A stretch of 64,000 nucleotides of DNA from Tsuneonella troitsensis (GCF_001441535.1 NZ_LMAU01000002.1:434001-498000), one strand, 5' to 3'; counted from the first letter of the stretch, positions 34,708 to 42,989 are shown. Numbers and translations are program-made. Notes: a model not told the origin generated them from the sequence alone.

Positions 34708-34735
34708 TTGCGTTTCATTGCGCCGCGCCTAAGGC
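34708..34735 (+). promoter_or_regulatory. Candidate promoter of mgtE, possibly giving a leaderless mRNA
   Basis: TTGCGT (34708-34713), 16 nt, TAAGGC (34730-34735), then 7 nt to the mgtE ATG at 34743. No Shine-Dalgarno sequence precedes the ATG, so transcription probably starts at the start codon. Confidence 0.45.
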
Positions 34736-34742
34736 CAGCCGA

Positions 34743-36185
34743 ATGGTGGACGAGACGATCCTCGACGGCGAAGCGCTCGACGAACGGCAGGACGACCGTC
34801 CGGACGACCGCGTCGACGACGAGCGTCACGACGAAGACAACCGTCTGAAGCCAGAATACGTCCGGGGCGTGCGCGAGGCGATCGAGCGGGGCGACAGCTC
34901 CCGCGCATACCAGTTGGTCGAGCCGCTCCACCCTGCCGACGTGGCCGACCTTTTCGAACTGCTCGAAAGCCACGAGCGCCCGCGTCTCGCCGCGGCGATC
35001 ACCGATCTTCTCACCGGCGACGTCATCGCGGAACTGAACGACTACGTCCGCGAGGACATGATGGAGGCGCTGCCTCCCGAGGCGGTCGCCGAGATCGCCG
35101 AACAACTCGACACCGACGATGCCGTCCAGCTGATCGAGGATCTCGAACCGGCGGACCAGGCGGCCGTTCTCGCCGAGATGGAGCCGGAAGACCGCGCCGC
35201 CATCGAAAGCGCGCTGGCCTATCCCGAGGAGACCGCCGGCCGCCTGATGAGCCGCGAGTTCGTCGCGGCACCTGAGCACCTGAACGTCGGCGACATCATC
35301 GACTACCTGCGCGATGCCGATCATGACGAACTGCCGACCGAATTCTGGGAAGTGTTCGTGGTCGACCTGGCGCACAAGCCGGTCGGAACCTGCCTGCTTT
35401 CCGCGATCCTGCGCGCACCCCGGTCAAAGCCGCTCACCGAGGTGATGAAGCGCGACCAGACCCTGATCCCGGTCACGATGGACCAGGAAGAGGTCGGCAA
35501 CATGTTCCAGAAATACGCCCTGATCTCGGCCGCCGTGGTCGACGAGGACGGGCGGCTCGTGGGCCAGATGACCGCCGACGACGTGGTCCATATCGTGGCC
35601 GAGGAAGCGGGCGAGGACACCCTGCTGCTGTCCGGCGCGGGCGACGGTGACATCAACGAACCGATCCGCGATGCATATGTCGCGCGGGTGCGTTGGCTCG
35701 TCGCCAACCTAGGGACCGCGGTGGTCGCGAGCGCGATCATCGCGATGTTCGGCGCCGCGATCGAGCAGCTGGTGGCGCTGGCGGTGCTCATGCCGATCGT
35801 GGCCAGCATCGGCGGCAATGCGGGCACGCAGACCATGGCGGTCACGGTGCGCGCGATCGCGATGAACCAGCTGACCCGAGCGAACACCCGCCGGATGATC
35901 TGGCGCGAACTGCGCGTGGCCCTTCTCAACGGAGCGACCGTGGCCGTCCTGATCGGCGTGGCGGTGGCGCTGCTGTTCACCCCGCAACTGGGCGGCGTGA
36001 TCGCTGCGGCGATGCTGATCAATATCATCGTCGCCGGGCTTGCGGGCGTCGCGGTGCCGGTGATCTTCGAACGGCTGGACCAGGACCCCGCCGTCGCATC
36101 GAGCGTGTTCGTGACCATGATAACCGATTCGATGGGCTTCTTGGCGTTTCTCGGTCTGGCAGTGGCGAGCGGCCTGGCGGGCTGA
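34743..36185 (+). CDS. mgtE: Magnesium transporter MgtE
   Basis: The 480-residue protein has the full MgtE layout. A cytoplasmic N-domain of superhelical repeats (about 40-160) contains LHPADVADLFELLE and EDRAAIESALAYPEETAGRLMS. CBS domains (about 165-290) include KRDQTLIPVTMDQEE and VGQMTADDVVHIV. Five membrane helices (about 315-480) include the pore signature MPIVASIGGNAGTQTMAVTVRA. It imports Mg2+ (and possibly Co2+) and is gated by cytoplasmic Mg2+ binding to the N and CBS domains. Between the close promoter and the ATG there is no room for a magnesium-sensing riboswitch, so regulation is probably at the protein level. Confidence 0.97.
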   Translation: MVDETILDGEALDERQDDRPDDRVDDERHDEDNRLKPEYVRGVREAIERGDSSRAYQLVEPLHPADVADLFELLESHERPRLAAAITDLLTGDVIAELNDYVREDMMEALPPEAVAEIAEQLDTDDAVQLIEDLEPADQAAVLAEMEPEDRAAIESALAYPEETAGRLMSREFVAAPEHLNVGDIIDYLRDADHDELPTEFWEVFVVDLAHKPVGTCLLSAILRAPRSKPLTEVMKRDQTLIPVTMDQEEVGNMFQKYALISAAVVDEDGRLVGQMTADDVVHIVAEEAGEDTLLLSGAGDGDINEPIRDAYVARVRWLVANLGTAVVASAIIAMFGAAIEQLVALAVLMPIVASIGGNAGTQTMAVTVRAIAMNQLTRANTRRMIWRELRVALLNGATVAVLIGVAVALLFTPQLGGVIAAAMLINIIVAGLAGVAVPVIFERLDQDPAVASSVFVTMITDSMGFLAFLGLAVASGLAG

Positions 36186-36226
36186 TCGACTCGAACGGAA
36201 ATCTGGCCCCCCGGGTCGATATCAGC
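36181..36226 (+). other. Inverted repeat after mgtE
   Basis: GCTGATCGACTCG (36181-36193) and CGGGTCGATATCAGC (36212-36226) are inverted with a 2-nt bulge and one mismatch. It starts at the mgtE stop. No U-run follows; a Rho-independent role is doubtful. Confidence 0.3.
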
Positions 36227-36228
36227 GG

Positions 36229-36256
36229 TTGCCCTCCCCCGCCGACCGACTACCTA
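36229..36256 (+). promoter_or_regulatory. Candidate promoter of the DUF1489 gene, possibly leaderless
   Basis: TTGCCC (36229-36234), 16 nt, TACCTA (36251-36256), then 6 nt to the ATG at 36263; no ribosome-binding site is seen. Confidence 0.4.
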
Positions 36257-36262
36257 ACTGCC

Positions 36263-36655
36263 ATGCCGCTCAGCATGACCAAGATCGCCTACACCTCGAA
36301 ATCGCTCGAGGAGCTGCGCGGCTGGGTCGAGGCCGGCGAGGAAGCGCATATGCGCACCCGCTATCGCCCGACGCGCCATGCCGAGATGATCGGCGGCTCG
36401 CTCTACTGGATCATGGATCACGCGATCGTCGCGCGGAGCGAGATCCTGGGTTTCGCGGAACGGCCCGACGGACACTGGACGATCCGCCTGGCGCCCCGGC
36501 TGATACCGGTCCAGCCCAAGCACAAGCGCGCGCACCAGGGCTGGCGCTACCTGACCGAGCGTCAGGCACCGCGGGACTTGGAGGAAGGGGAAGAACCGGT
36601 CGATGCGATCCCGGGCAGGCTCGCCGGGCGCCTCACCAAGCTGGGGCTGATCTAG
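36263..36655 (+). CDS. DUF1489-family protein
   Basis: The 130-residue soluble protein matches the DUF1489 family found in alphaproteobacteria: RTRYRPTRHAEMIGGSLYWI, ILGF, LIPVQPKHKRAHQGWRYL and the closing PRDLEEGEE are typical. The function is unknown. A second in-frame ATG at 36275 (MTKIAY) is possible, but the promoter position favours 36263. Its TAG shares the palindrome CTAG with the stop of the convergent DsbA-family gene, so the two coding regions overlap by 4 nt at their ends. Confidence 0.88.
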   Translation: MPLSMTKIAYTSKSLEELRGWVEAGEEAHMRTRYRPTRHAEMIGGSLYWIMDHAIVARSEILGFAERPDGHWTIRLAPRLIPVQPKHKRAHQGWRYLTERQAPRDLEEGEEPVDAIPGRLAGRLTKLGLI

Positions 36656-37320
36656 CGCTTGCCGACGACCTTGCGCAGCACGTTCGCATAAGTCTCGGGA
36701 TCCTGTGCGCCGGGCACGATGAACTTGCGGTCGATCACCATCGCCGGAACGCCCGAGACGTTGTTGTCGAAGGCCATTTGCTCCTCGGCACGCACTTCCG
36801 CCGCGATCTGCGGATCGTCCAGCGCCGCCATAGCCGCCGCACGGTCGAGTCCCTGTTCCTCCACCACGTCGAACAGCACGTCGCGGCTACCCACGTTGCG
36901 ACGCTGCTGGAAATGCGCCGCGAACAGCGCGAGCTTCAGCCGGGTCTGCGCTTCGGCCCCCGCGCTATCGAGCGCCCACTTGAGCAGTTTGTGCGCGTCG
37001 AACGTGTTCCACAGCATCGATCGCGGCGGATCGCCCGGGCCGGTATAGTCGAACGGGCCTGCGGCGGCGGCCCGCTCGGCCATCATTGTCCGCCCCGCCT
37101 CGGCCTCTTCGGGCGTCCGCCCGTACTTGCGCGCGATGTGCGCCCGGCTTTCCTCGCCTTCCGGCGGCATGTCGGGGTTCAGTTCGAACGGCAGCCAGCG
37201 GATCTCCGCCTCGATCTCGCCCTCCAGCCCGGCGAGCGCCGCTTCGAGGTTCTTGTAGCCGATGACGCACCACGGGCACATCACGTCGGACCAGATATCG
37301 ATCGTCACTTTTTCGGTCAT
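36652..37320 (-). CDS. FrnE-like DsbA-family oxidoreductase
   Basis: The 222-residue cytoplasmic thioredoxin-fold protein has DIWSDVMCPWCVIGYKNLEA with the active pair C15/C18 and a DsbA helical insertion. The C-terminal GVPAMVIDRKFIVPGAQDPE carries the cis-proline. This places it with FrnE/2-hydroxychromene-2-carboxylate isomerase-like disulfide oxidoreductases, which help oxidative-stress tolerance. There is no signal peptide. Its ATG overlaps the nudC stop as ATGA, making it the last gene of a three-gene operon (serine hydrolase, nudC, this gene). Confidence 0.92.
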   Translation of the reverse strand: MTEKVTIDIWSDVMCPWCVIGYKNLEAALAGLEGEIEAEIRWLPFELNPDMPPEGEESRAHIARKYGRTPEEAEAGRTMMAERAAAAGPFDYTGPGDPPRSMLWNTFDAHKLLKWALDSAGAEAQTRLKLALFAAHFQQRRNVGSRDVLFDVVEEQGLDRAAAMAALDDPQIAAEVRAEEQMAFDNNVSGVPAMVIDRKFIVPGAQDPETYANVLRKVVGKR

Positions 37321-38189
37321 CGGTCGAGCCACCAGTTCACCAGGTGATGCGCGATCGCGAAGGATCGCGGGAAGATCAGCGTTTCGTTGCCTTCGGGCCC
37401 GGCTGCGCGCGCGGCAAGCAGTTCCTCGCGCGTGAACCAGCGCGCTTCCTCCAGCTCGGTATGGTCGACGGTCAGCGCGTCGTCTTCGGCGACGGAATGG
37501 CAGCCGATCATCAACTGGCTGGGAAACGGCCACGGCTGGCTGGCGATGTAGGTGACGTCGCGCACCCGCACGCCGGCTTCCTCGTACACCTCGCGAGCGA
37601 CGGCTTCCTCGATCGTCTCGCCCGGTTCGACGAAACCGGCCAGGGCGGAGAAGATGCGCGGCGGGAAGCGCGGCTGGCGGCCCATCAGCAGCTTGTCTTC
37701 GTGCTCCACCAGCATGATCGTGACGGGATCGGTGCGCGGAAAGTGCTGCGCGCCGCACGAACCGCAATCGCGCTGCCAGCCCCCCTTGGCGGGCTTCGTT
37801 CCGGCCCCGCACCGCGCGCAGAAGCGATGGCGCGCGTGCCAGTCGACGAGGCTGCGCGCCCCGCCATACAGCGCTAGGTCCGCGGGCGAGAGGACCTGCA
37901 TCGCCTGCCACACCTGCGGCTGGGCATAGGCCGGACCCTCGGCACCCTTTTCGGGGACCGCAGCGAAGCACGCTTTCCCTTCCAGCAAGCCCAGGAAGAC
38001 GAGGTCCGCGCCCTCGGGCACTTCGACAAGGCTGCCCCAGTCGAGTGCGCCGGTTGCCGGATCGTATGACGGCATCAGCCCGTCGAGGCGAAGCAGCCGC
38101 GCACGCCAGTCCATCGCCGCGGACAGCGCCGCGGGGTCGGTCCGCAGGTGGTCGGCGCGGTCGAGCGGGGACCCGCTGAACGCGATCAC
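37317..38189 (-). CDS. nudC: NAD(+) diphosphatase NudC
   Basis: The 290-residue Nudix hydrolase cleaves NAD(H) to NMN(H) and AMP and can remove NAD caps from RNA. The zinc ribbon is CARCGAGTKPAKGGWQRDCG plus a further CGSC-type pair. The Nudix box is GFVEPGETIEEAVAREVYEEAGV in full, with core REVYEEAGV. The NudC-specific array SQPWPFPSQLMIG follows (usual form SQPWPFPxS, one change). It starts with GTG inside the stop of the serine hydrolase gene (GTGA) and overlaps the following DsbA-family gene. Confidence 0.95.
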   Translation of the reverse strand: MIAFSGSPLDRADHLRTDPAALSAAMDWRARLLRLDGLMPSYDPATGALDWGSLVEVPEGADLVFLGLLEGKACFAAVPEKGAEGPAYAQPQVWQAMQVLSPADLALYGGARSLVDWHARHRFCARCGAGTKPAKGGWQRDCGSCGAQHFPRTDPVTIMLVEHEDKLLMGRQPRFPPRIFSALAGFVEPGETIEEAVAREVYEEAGVRVRDVTYIASQPWPFPSQLMIGCHSVAEDDALTVDHTELEEARWFTREELLAARAAGPEGNETLIFPRSFAIAHHLVNWWLDR

Positions 38190-39517
38190 GCGGGGCTTGC
38201 GCCCGCCATCGCGGCCAGATCGGCGACCACCGCCTTCGAGAACTCCGCCGTGAGCGGATAGGTATCGGACGGCATGTACTGCGTCATCATCACCGCGCGC
38301 AGCGAGCGCCTGAAATCGACGTAGGCGACCGTGCCGGCCGCACCGCCCCAGCCGAACGTCCCGGCCATCGCGCCAAGGCCGACCCGACCACCGGCGCCGA
38401 AGCCCTGCCCTTCGGCGAAGGTGCCCTTGGTCTCGACACCGTCCGGCAGCAGGTTCGACGTGGCGAGGCGCACCGCGGGCTCGCTCATGACGCGCCTGCC
38501 GTCGATCGTGCCGTAGCCGAGCAGCATCCGCAGGAACCGGTCGTAGTCGCGCGCGGACGAGACAAGCCCCGCCCCGCCCATCGGAAACGCCGGGGCGTCG
38601 GCATAGACCGACTGATTCGCCGGATCGAGCGGGAGCATCGCCCCGTTCATGATGCCGTAGTTTGTGGTGAAGCGACCCAACTCGCTTTGCGGCACGGTGA
38701 AGTACGTGCTGTCCATGCCCGTCGGCGCGAAGATGCGGTCCTTGAGGAACGCGTCGAACGTCTGACCGGACGCCACCTCGATCACCCGCCCGAGCAGGTC
38801 GATGCTGACCGAATAGAGCCAGCGCGTGCCGGGCTGCGCCACCAGCGGCAGGCGGGCCAGCGCATCGGCGAACGCCTCGAGGCTCCGCACCGGGGTGCCG
38901 CGGCCGAACACCGCGCCGATCGGCAGCTTGGTGACCTGACCGGCGATCGCCCCGGCGTCTTCATAGGCCGTCTTGATCGGCCCCTTCTGCATGATCGTGT
39001 AGCCGAGGCCCGCCGTGTGGGTGAGCAGATGCCGGATCGTGATCGGTCGCGCCGCGGGCTCGAGGTCCGCCGGTGCGATCCCACCGTCGTAGGTCTTCTG
39101 GACCTTCATGTCGGCGAACTTGGGGAGGATTTCGGCCAGCGGCTGGTCGAGGCCCAACTTCCCGTCCTCGATCAGCATCATTGTGGCGATGCCGGTGACC
39201 GGTTTCGTCATCGAATAGATGCGATAGAGGCTGTCGACACCCGCGGGCGCTTCGGCCCCCAGAGCAAGGTTGCCAGCGGCCACCACATCGGGTGCGCCCT
39301 GTCCCCAGCCTAGGGTCGCCACCACGTTGGCGAGCTTGCGCGGAGTCACATAGCCGTCGATCAGCTTGGCAACCGAGGGCCACTTCATCGCATCGGCGGC
39401 CATCGCGGCGCGCCCGAGCGGCAGCCCGGCAAACGCCGCGCCCGCGCCCAGCATCGCGCCGGAACGGATCAGCGATCGGCGCGACATCTGCGGCGTGGCG
39501 AAATCCCTGAATGCCAT
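38186..39517 (-). CDS. Tat-exported serine hydrolase (class C beta-lactamase/esterase family)
   Basis: The 443-residue protein has a twin-arginine signal (SRRSLIRSGAMLGAGAAFAG, then AMAA) and the serine beta-lactamase-like fold. The nucleophile/base pair is in YSMTKPVTG (SxxK), the Tyr motif in WLYSVSIDL (YxV rather than YxN), and a final HxG-like region near GWGGAAGT. Such proteins are usually esterases, D-peptidases or transesterases rather than true beta-lactamases; the substrate is unknown. The ATG at 39517 has GGGAGAG just upstream; the open frame to 39541 is less likely. It heads the operon with nudC. Confidence 0.9.
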   Translation of the reverse strand: MAFRDFATPQMSRRSLIRSGAMLGAGAAFAGLPLGRAAMAADAMKWPSVAKLIDGYVTPRKLANVVATLGWGQGAPDVVAAGNLALGAEAPAGVDSLYRIYSMTKPVTGIATMMLIEDGKLGLDQPLAEILPKFADMKVQKTYDGGIAPADLEPAARPITIRHLLTHTAGLGYTIMQKGPIKTAYEDAGAIAGQVTKLPIGAVFGRGTPVRSLEAFADALARLPLVAQPGTRWLYSVSIDLLGRVIEVASGQTFDAFLKDRIFAPTGMDSTYFTVPQSELGRFTTNYGIMNGAMLPLDPANQSVYADAPAFPMGGAGLVSSARDYDRFLRMLLGYGTIDGRRVMSEPAVRLATSNLLPDGVETKGTFAEGQGFGAGGRVGLGAMAGTFGWGGAAGTVAYVDFRRSLRAVMMTQYMPSDTYPLTAEFSKAVVADLAAMAGASPA

Positions 39518-39546
39518 CGAACTCTCCCAATTCGGTTTCATTTCAG

Positions 39547-39575
39547 GATGTGCGTCATCGACGCGACGCGGTCAA
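39547..39575 (-). promoter_or_regulatory. Candidate promoter of the serine hydrolase operon
   Basis: On the minus strand TTGACC (39575-39570), 17 nt, CACATC (39552-39547), about 30 nt before the start codon at 39517. The -35 is strong and the -10 weak. Confidence 0.4.
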
Positions 39576-39616
39576 TCGGGCTTGCAAAGCGCAGGTGTGC
39601 TGGCCATGTAGGACAC

Positions 39617-39841
39617 ATGGGCAACATCATCGCATTCATCCTCGGCATCATCTCGCTGGTGATCGTCATTCCCGCGACAATCCCCTTTCTCGGCTGGGCC
39701 AACTGGTTGGCGCTCCCGCTGATCGTAATCGGGGTCATCGTCGGGCAGCTGTCCTCGACCAGCAAGGCCGGGCGCAATTTCTGCCTGATCGTGTTGCTGA
39801 TCGCCGTGATCCGCCTGAGCCTGGGCGGCGGCATCATCTAG
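39617..39841 (+). CDS. Small two- or three-helix membrane protein of unknown function
   Basis: The 74-residue protein is mostly hydrophobic: NIIAFILGIISLVIVIPATI, LALPLIVIGVIVG and CLIVLLIAVIRLSLGGG form two to three membrane segments. The ATG at 39617 follows TAGGACAC, a weak ribosome-binding site. It looks like small inner-membrane proteins seen often in sphingomonads, but no function is known. It ends in the palindrome CTAG shared with the mutY stop. It stands alone between the serine hydrolase operon and mutY. Confidence 0.7.
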   Translation: MGNIIAFILGIISLVIVIPATIPFLGWANWLALPLIVIGVIVGQLSSTSKAGRNFCLIVLLIAVIRLSLGGGII

Positions 39842-40881
39842 CCGAGCGCGCGGGCCGCAGCCTTCGCGAACAGGGTCGGCAAGCCAGCCTCCTCGATCCT
39901 TTCGACCGGCCACCACTCCCCTTCGCCATCGGGTTGCGCCGCCCGCGATACGTGGACGGACAGTTCCAGATCGAAGTGCGTGAAGCCGTGCCGCACGGTC
40001 CCGGCATGATGCCAGTCGCCTGACGGGACACCAAAGCCGTCCGCGCGCGCCGACCAGCCGTCGTCGGGCAAGGCGCGCATTCCGCCGAGGATCCCCTTCC
40101 CTTCGCGCCGCACCAGCCAGACCGAACGACCGGTCGCGTCGACGCGCTCGATCCAGAAAGCGGCTCCCTTGCGCGTCGGCTTCGCCTTTTTGGCGGGCCT
40201 CACGGGAAAGCGCGCCGGATCGCCCTCGGCCCGCGCGCGGCAATCTTGGGCCAGCGGACACAACAGGCAACGGGGGTCGCGCGGCGTGCAAATCGTCGCG
40301 CCCAGATCCATCATCGCCTGCGCGAAGTCGCCCGCCCGTTCGTCGGGGGTAATCGCATCGGCACCGGCGCGGATCTCCTTGCGCGCAGCGGGGAGCGGCG
40401 TCCCGATCGCGAACAGCCGCGCCACGACGCGCTCGACATTCGCGTCGACCACCACCGCGCGCCTGTCGAAGGCGATCGCCACCACCGCCGCGGCGATATA
40501 GGCCCCGACACCCGGCAGAGCGCGCAAGCCATCCTCGGTATCGGGAAACGAGCCGCGCGCCGCGACCGCTCGCGCCGCCGCGAGCAGGTTGCGCGCCCGC
40601 GAATAGTATCCCAGCCCCGCCCAGGCGGCCATGACGTCGGCATCCTCGGCCGCGGCCAGCGCCTCAACGGTCGGCCAGCGCTCTAGGAAGCGAGCGTAGT
40701 ACGGCGCGACGGCCGCCGTGGTCGTCTGCTGGAGCATGACCTCCGACAGCCAAACACGATAGGGCGGCGGAGGAGGCTTCCCGGGCGGACTGCGCCACGG
40801 CAGGGTTCGCGCCGACCGGTCGTACCATTCCAGCAATCGCTGCGACACGCCGTTCGCGCTGCGGTCCTTGCTGGCACTCAT
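39838..40881 (-). CDS. mutY: A/G-specific adenine DNA glycosylase MutY
   Basis: MutY removes adenine mispaired with 8-oxoguanine or G. The 347-residue protein has the catalytic glutamate in VWLSEVMLQQTT, the helix-hairpin-helix LPGVGAYIAAAVVAIAFDRR, the catalytic aspartate in VVVDANVERV, the 4Fe-4S cluster ligands Cx6Cx2Cx5C in CTPRDPRCLLCPLAQDC, and a C-terminal Nudix-like domain that reads 8-oxoG. All elements are intact. The ATG at 40881 lies only a few bases from the divergent DUF721 gene, so their promoters must overlap coding sequence. Confidence 0.97.
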   Translation of the reverse strand: MSASKDRSANGVSQRLLEWYDRSARTLPWRSPPGKPPPPPYRVWLSEVMLQQTTTAAVAPYYARFLERWPTVEALAAAEDADVMAAWAGLGYYSRARNLLAAARAVAARGSFPDTEDGLRALPGVGAYIAAAVVAIAFDRRAVVVDANVERVVARLFAIGTPLPAARKEIRAGADAITPDERAGDFAQAMMDLGATICTPRDPRCLLCPLAQDCRARAEGDPARFPVRPAKKAKPTRKGAAFWIERVDATGRSVWLVRREGKGILGGMRALPDDGWSARADGFGVPSGDWHHAGTVRHGFTHFDLELSVHVSRAAQPDGEGEWWPVERIEEAGLPTLFAKAAARALG

Positions 40882-40895
40882 CGCGCGCCTATGGC
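40868..40895 (+). promoter_or_regulatory. Candidate promoter of the DUF721 gene, embedded in the mutY start
   Basis: TTGCTG (40868-40873), 16 nt, TATGGC (40890-40895). The spacer contains the mutY start codon. The near-palindromic GCCTATGGC may also serve as the -10 of mutY on the other strand. Confidence 0.4.
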
Positions 40896-40910
40896 ATGGC
40901 CGCGGCGACG

Positions 40911-41432
40911 ATGGAACGGGACGCGAAACCTCTCAAACCCAAAGCGTACGAACGGCCTCGCGGCGGCCCTGCGAAGTCGATCGCGGAACTGACTCCGCAA
41001 GTCGGCCGGACCGCGTTTCGCCGGTTCGGCTTCGTGCAGTCGAGCGTGGTCACCCGCTGGCCCGAGATCGTCGGCGAACATCACGCGAAAGTCTGCACGC
41101 CCGAGGCGATAAGGTTCCCCCCCGGCGAAAAGGCCGACGGCATCCTGCAGCTCGTGGTGCTCCCCGCCCACGCGCCGCTGATCCAACACGTCATCCCCGA
41201 GATCATCGAGAGGGTGAACCGCTTTTTCGGTTACAAGGCGATCGCGCGGGTCAAGCTGCGGCAAGGGGCCGTTCAGCCGCCCCGTGCTGAAGCGCGGCCC
41301 GCGGCCCCGCCGTCGCTGAAACCGATCCCGTTCGAGCTCGGCGATTCACTGCGCGACGTGGGCGACCCGGAGCTGCGCGCGGTCCTCGAATCGCTTGCGC
41401 GGACGATCGGCGGCAAGGAGGAGAAGGCGTGA
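40911..41432 (+). CDS. DUF721 (DciA-like) family protein
   Basis: The product is about 173 residues, with a DUF721 domain: GRTAFRRFGFVQSSVVTRWP, EIVGEHHAKVCTPE and LQLVVLPAHAPLIQHVIPEI. Bacterial DUF721/DciA proteins load the replicative helicase in species without DnaC, but short alphaproteobacterial members are not well characterised. The proline/alanine-rich C-terminus is variable. I place the start at 40911 because the predicted promoter would start transcription near 40902; an ATG at 40896 is also in frame. It overlaps the next DsbA-family gene by 4 nt (GTGA). Confidence 0.85.
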   Translation: MERDAKPLKPKAYERPRGGPAKSIAELTPQVGRTAFRRFGFVQSSVVTRWPEIVGEHHAKVCTPEAIRFPPGEKADGILQLVVLPAHAPLIQHVIPEIIERVNRFFGYKAIARVKLRQGAVQPPRAEARPAAPPSLKPIPFELGDSLRDVGDPELRAVLESLARTIGGKEEKA

Positions 41433-42103
41433 AGTTCGTTCGTTGGATCTTGGTAACTCTCGCCGCCGTAAGCGCCACTGCCGCCGTGCCCGCGTCGACC
41501 AACTGGCTGACCGTGGTCGACACTGCTGGCGGCGGCCACAAGATCGGCAATCCGGCCGCAAAGGTAAAGCTAATCGAATTCATCAGCTACACCTGCCCGG
41601 CATGCGGCCGGTTCGCGCAGGAGGCGTCCAACGCACTCGACATCTATGTCGCGAGCGGCAAGGTGCAGGTCGACGTGCGCCACGTGATCCGCGACCCGAT
41701 CGACATGACCGCGGCCATGCTCGCCAATTGCGGGCCGGCGGCGAAGTTTCCCCGCAATCACGCCGCGCTGATCCTTGCCCAGCCCAAGTGGCTGCCCATC
41801 GCCGAGCGGGCCACGCAAGGGCAGCAATCGCGCTGGTACAACGGACCCGGCCCCGCGCGCCGCCGCGCGATCGCGGCCGACCTCAAGTTCTACGATATCA
41901 TGATCGGCCGCGGTTACGAGCGGACCGCGATCGACCGGTGCCTGTCCGACGAAGCGCTGGCCAAGCGCCTGGCGGACCAGACGGTCGCCGACGATGCGAA
42001 ATGGAATGTGCAAAGCACTCCCAGCTTCGCGATCGGCAACGATATGCTGGCCGGGACGAATTCGTGGCAGATGCTCCAGCCGCAACTCGACGCCCGCCTT
42101 TGA
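41429..42103 (+). CDS. Periplasmic DsbA-family thioredoxin-fold protein
   Basis: The 224-residue protein has a signal peptide (VRWILVTLAAVSATAAVPA) and a DsbA-like domain with active-site C56/C59 in FISYTCPACGRFAQEA and the cis-proline in QSTPSFAIGNDM. Unlike most oxidising DsbAs it belongs to the ScsC/BdbD-like group that often acts as isomerase or as a specific oxidase. It starts with GTG overlapping the DUF721 stop. A second, lipid-anchored relative follows 120 bp later. Together they probably handle periplasmic thiol redox; no DsbB partner is in the window. Confidence 0.92.
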   Translation: MKFVRWILVTLAAVSATAAVPASTNWLTVVDTAGGGHKIGNPAAKVKLIEFISYTCPACGRFAQEASNALDIYVASGKVQVDVRHVIRDPIDMTAAMLANCGPAAKFPRNHAALILAQPKWLPIAERATQGQQSRWYNGPGPARRRAIAADLKFYDIMIGRGYERTAIDRCLSDEALAKRLADQTVADDAKWNVQSTPSFAIGNDMLAGTNSWQMLQPQLDARL

Positions 42104-42223
42104 ATTCTTCCCCCCTCTGAAACCGGAAGGTATAGCTGTGGAAAGCGCTGCCAGTTGCCCGTACCGCCGCTTCACCCGCCCCCACCCCTCGTATACCCTC
42201 ATCGGCCACCCGAAAGGATGATC

Positions 42224-42961
42224 ATGCTGCGTTCCGCTTCTCTTGCCCTTGTTGCCGCGCTTGCGCTGTCCGCCTGCAGTTCGAACGAGACGCCCGAAGG
42301 CGAAGTCGCCGAAGGCGAATCGGTGGCCGCAGTCGCCGCTCCCGCCGGTCAGGCATGGATCGACGTCGCGACCGTCACCCCGGACGGCGGCTACATGGTC
42401 GGCAACCCCGACGCGCCGATCAAGCTGATGGAATTCGGCTCGCTCACCTGCGGCGCCTGCGCGAACTTCACGCAGACCGGGTTCGAGCCGCTGCGCGACA
42501 AGTACATCAACACCGGCAAGGTCAGCTTCGAGCTTCGCAACCAGGTCCACAACGGCATCGACCTCGTCCTCGCGCGCCTCGTCCGCTGCTCGACGCCCGA
42601 TGCAATGGTCCCGCTCTCGGAACAGGTCTGGCAGAACTTCGACCAGATCATGGCCGGAGCGCAGGCCGCCGGTCCGCAGCTCGAAGGCGCGATGGCGCTG
42701 CCCGAGAACCAGCGTTTCGCCGCCGTCGCCGAGGCGGCGGGCCTTTATCCCTTCTTCGCCAGCCGCGGGATCAGCGAAGACCAAGCCCGCACATGCCTGG
42801 CCGATGCCGGTTCGGTGGAAGCGATCGCCGACGCTTCGGAAAAGCAGTCGGAAGAACTGAAGGTCGCCGGAACACCCACCTTCTTCATCAACGGAACCAA
42901 CGTGGGCACCCAGAACTGGGCCTCGCTAGAACCCATGCTACAGCGCGCCGGCGCCAGGTAG
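42224..42961 (+). CDS. DsbA-family lipoprotein, thioredoxin fold
   Basis: The 245-residue protein begins with a lipoprotein signal ending in the lipobox LALSAC (lipidated C18). A negatively charged linker (NETPEGEVAEGE) follows, then a DsbA-like domain with C76/C79 in SLTCGACANFTQTG and the cis-proline in AGTPTFFINGTNVG. Active-site CGAC differs from the CPAC of the preceding paralogue, which suggests a different redox potential. The ATG at 42224 is preceded by AAAGGATGATC; another ATG at 42218 is less well spaced. smc starts 28 bp downstream. Confidence 0.92.
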   Translation: MLRSASLALVAALALSACSSNETPEGEVAEGESVAAVAAPAGQAWIDVATVTPDGGYMVGNPDAPIKLMEFGSLTCGACANFTQTGFEPLRDKYINTGKVSFELRNQVHNGIDLVLARLVRCSTPDAMVPLSEQVWQNFDQIMAGAQAAGPQLEGAMALPENQRFAAVAEAAGLYPFFASRGISEDQARTCLADAGSVEAIADASEKQSEELKVAGTPTFFINGTNVGTQNWASLEPMLQRAGAR

Positions 42962-42989
42962 CCGGGCGCGCCGGGGGGATAGCGCCGGG

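Noticed and set aside
34644-34742. Magnesium riboswitch in front of mgtE
   Set aside because: The likely promoter leaves no leader between transcription start and ATG, and no conserved structure is visible.
38186-39517. True class C beta-lactamase (AmpC resistance gene)
   Set aside because: SxxK is present but the Tyr motif is YSV, the signal is Tat type, and the neighbours are housekeeping genes; more likely a generic serine hydrolase.
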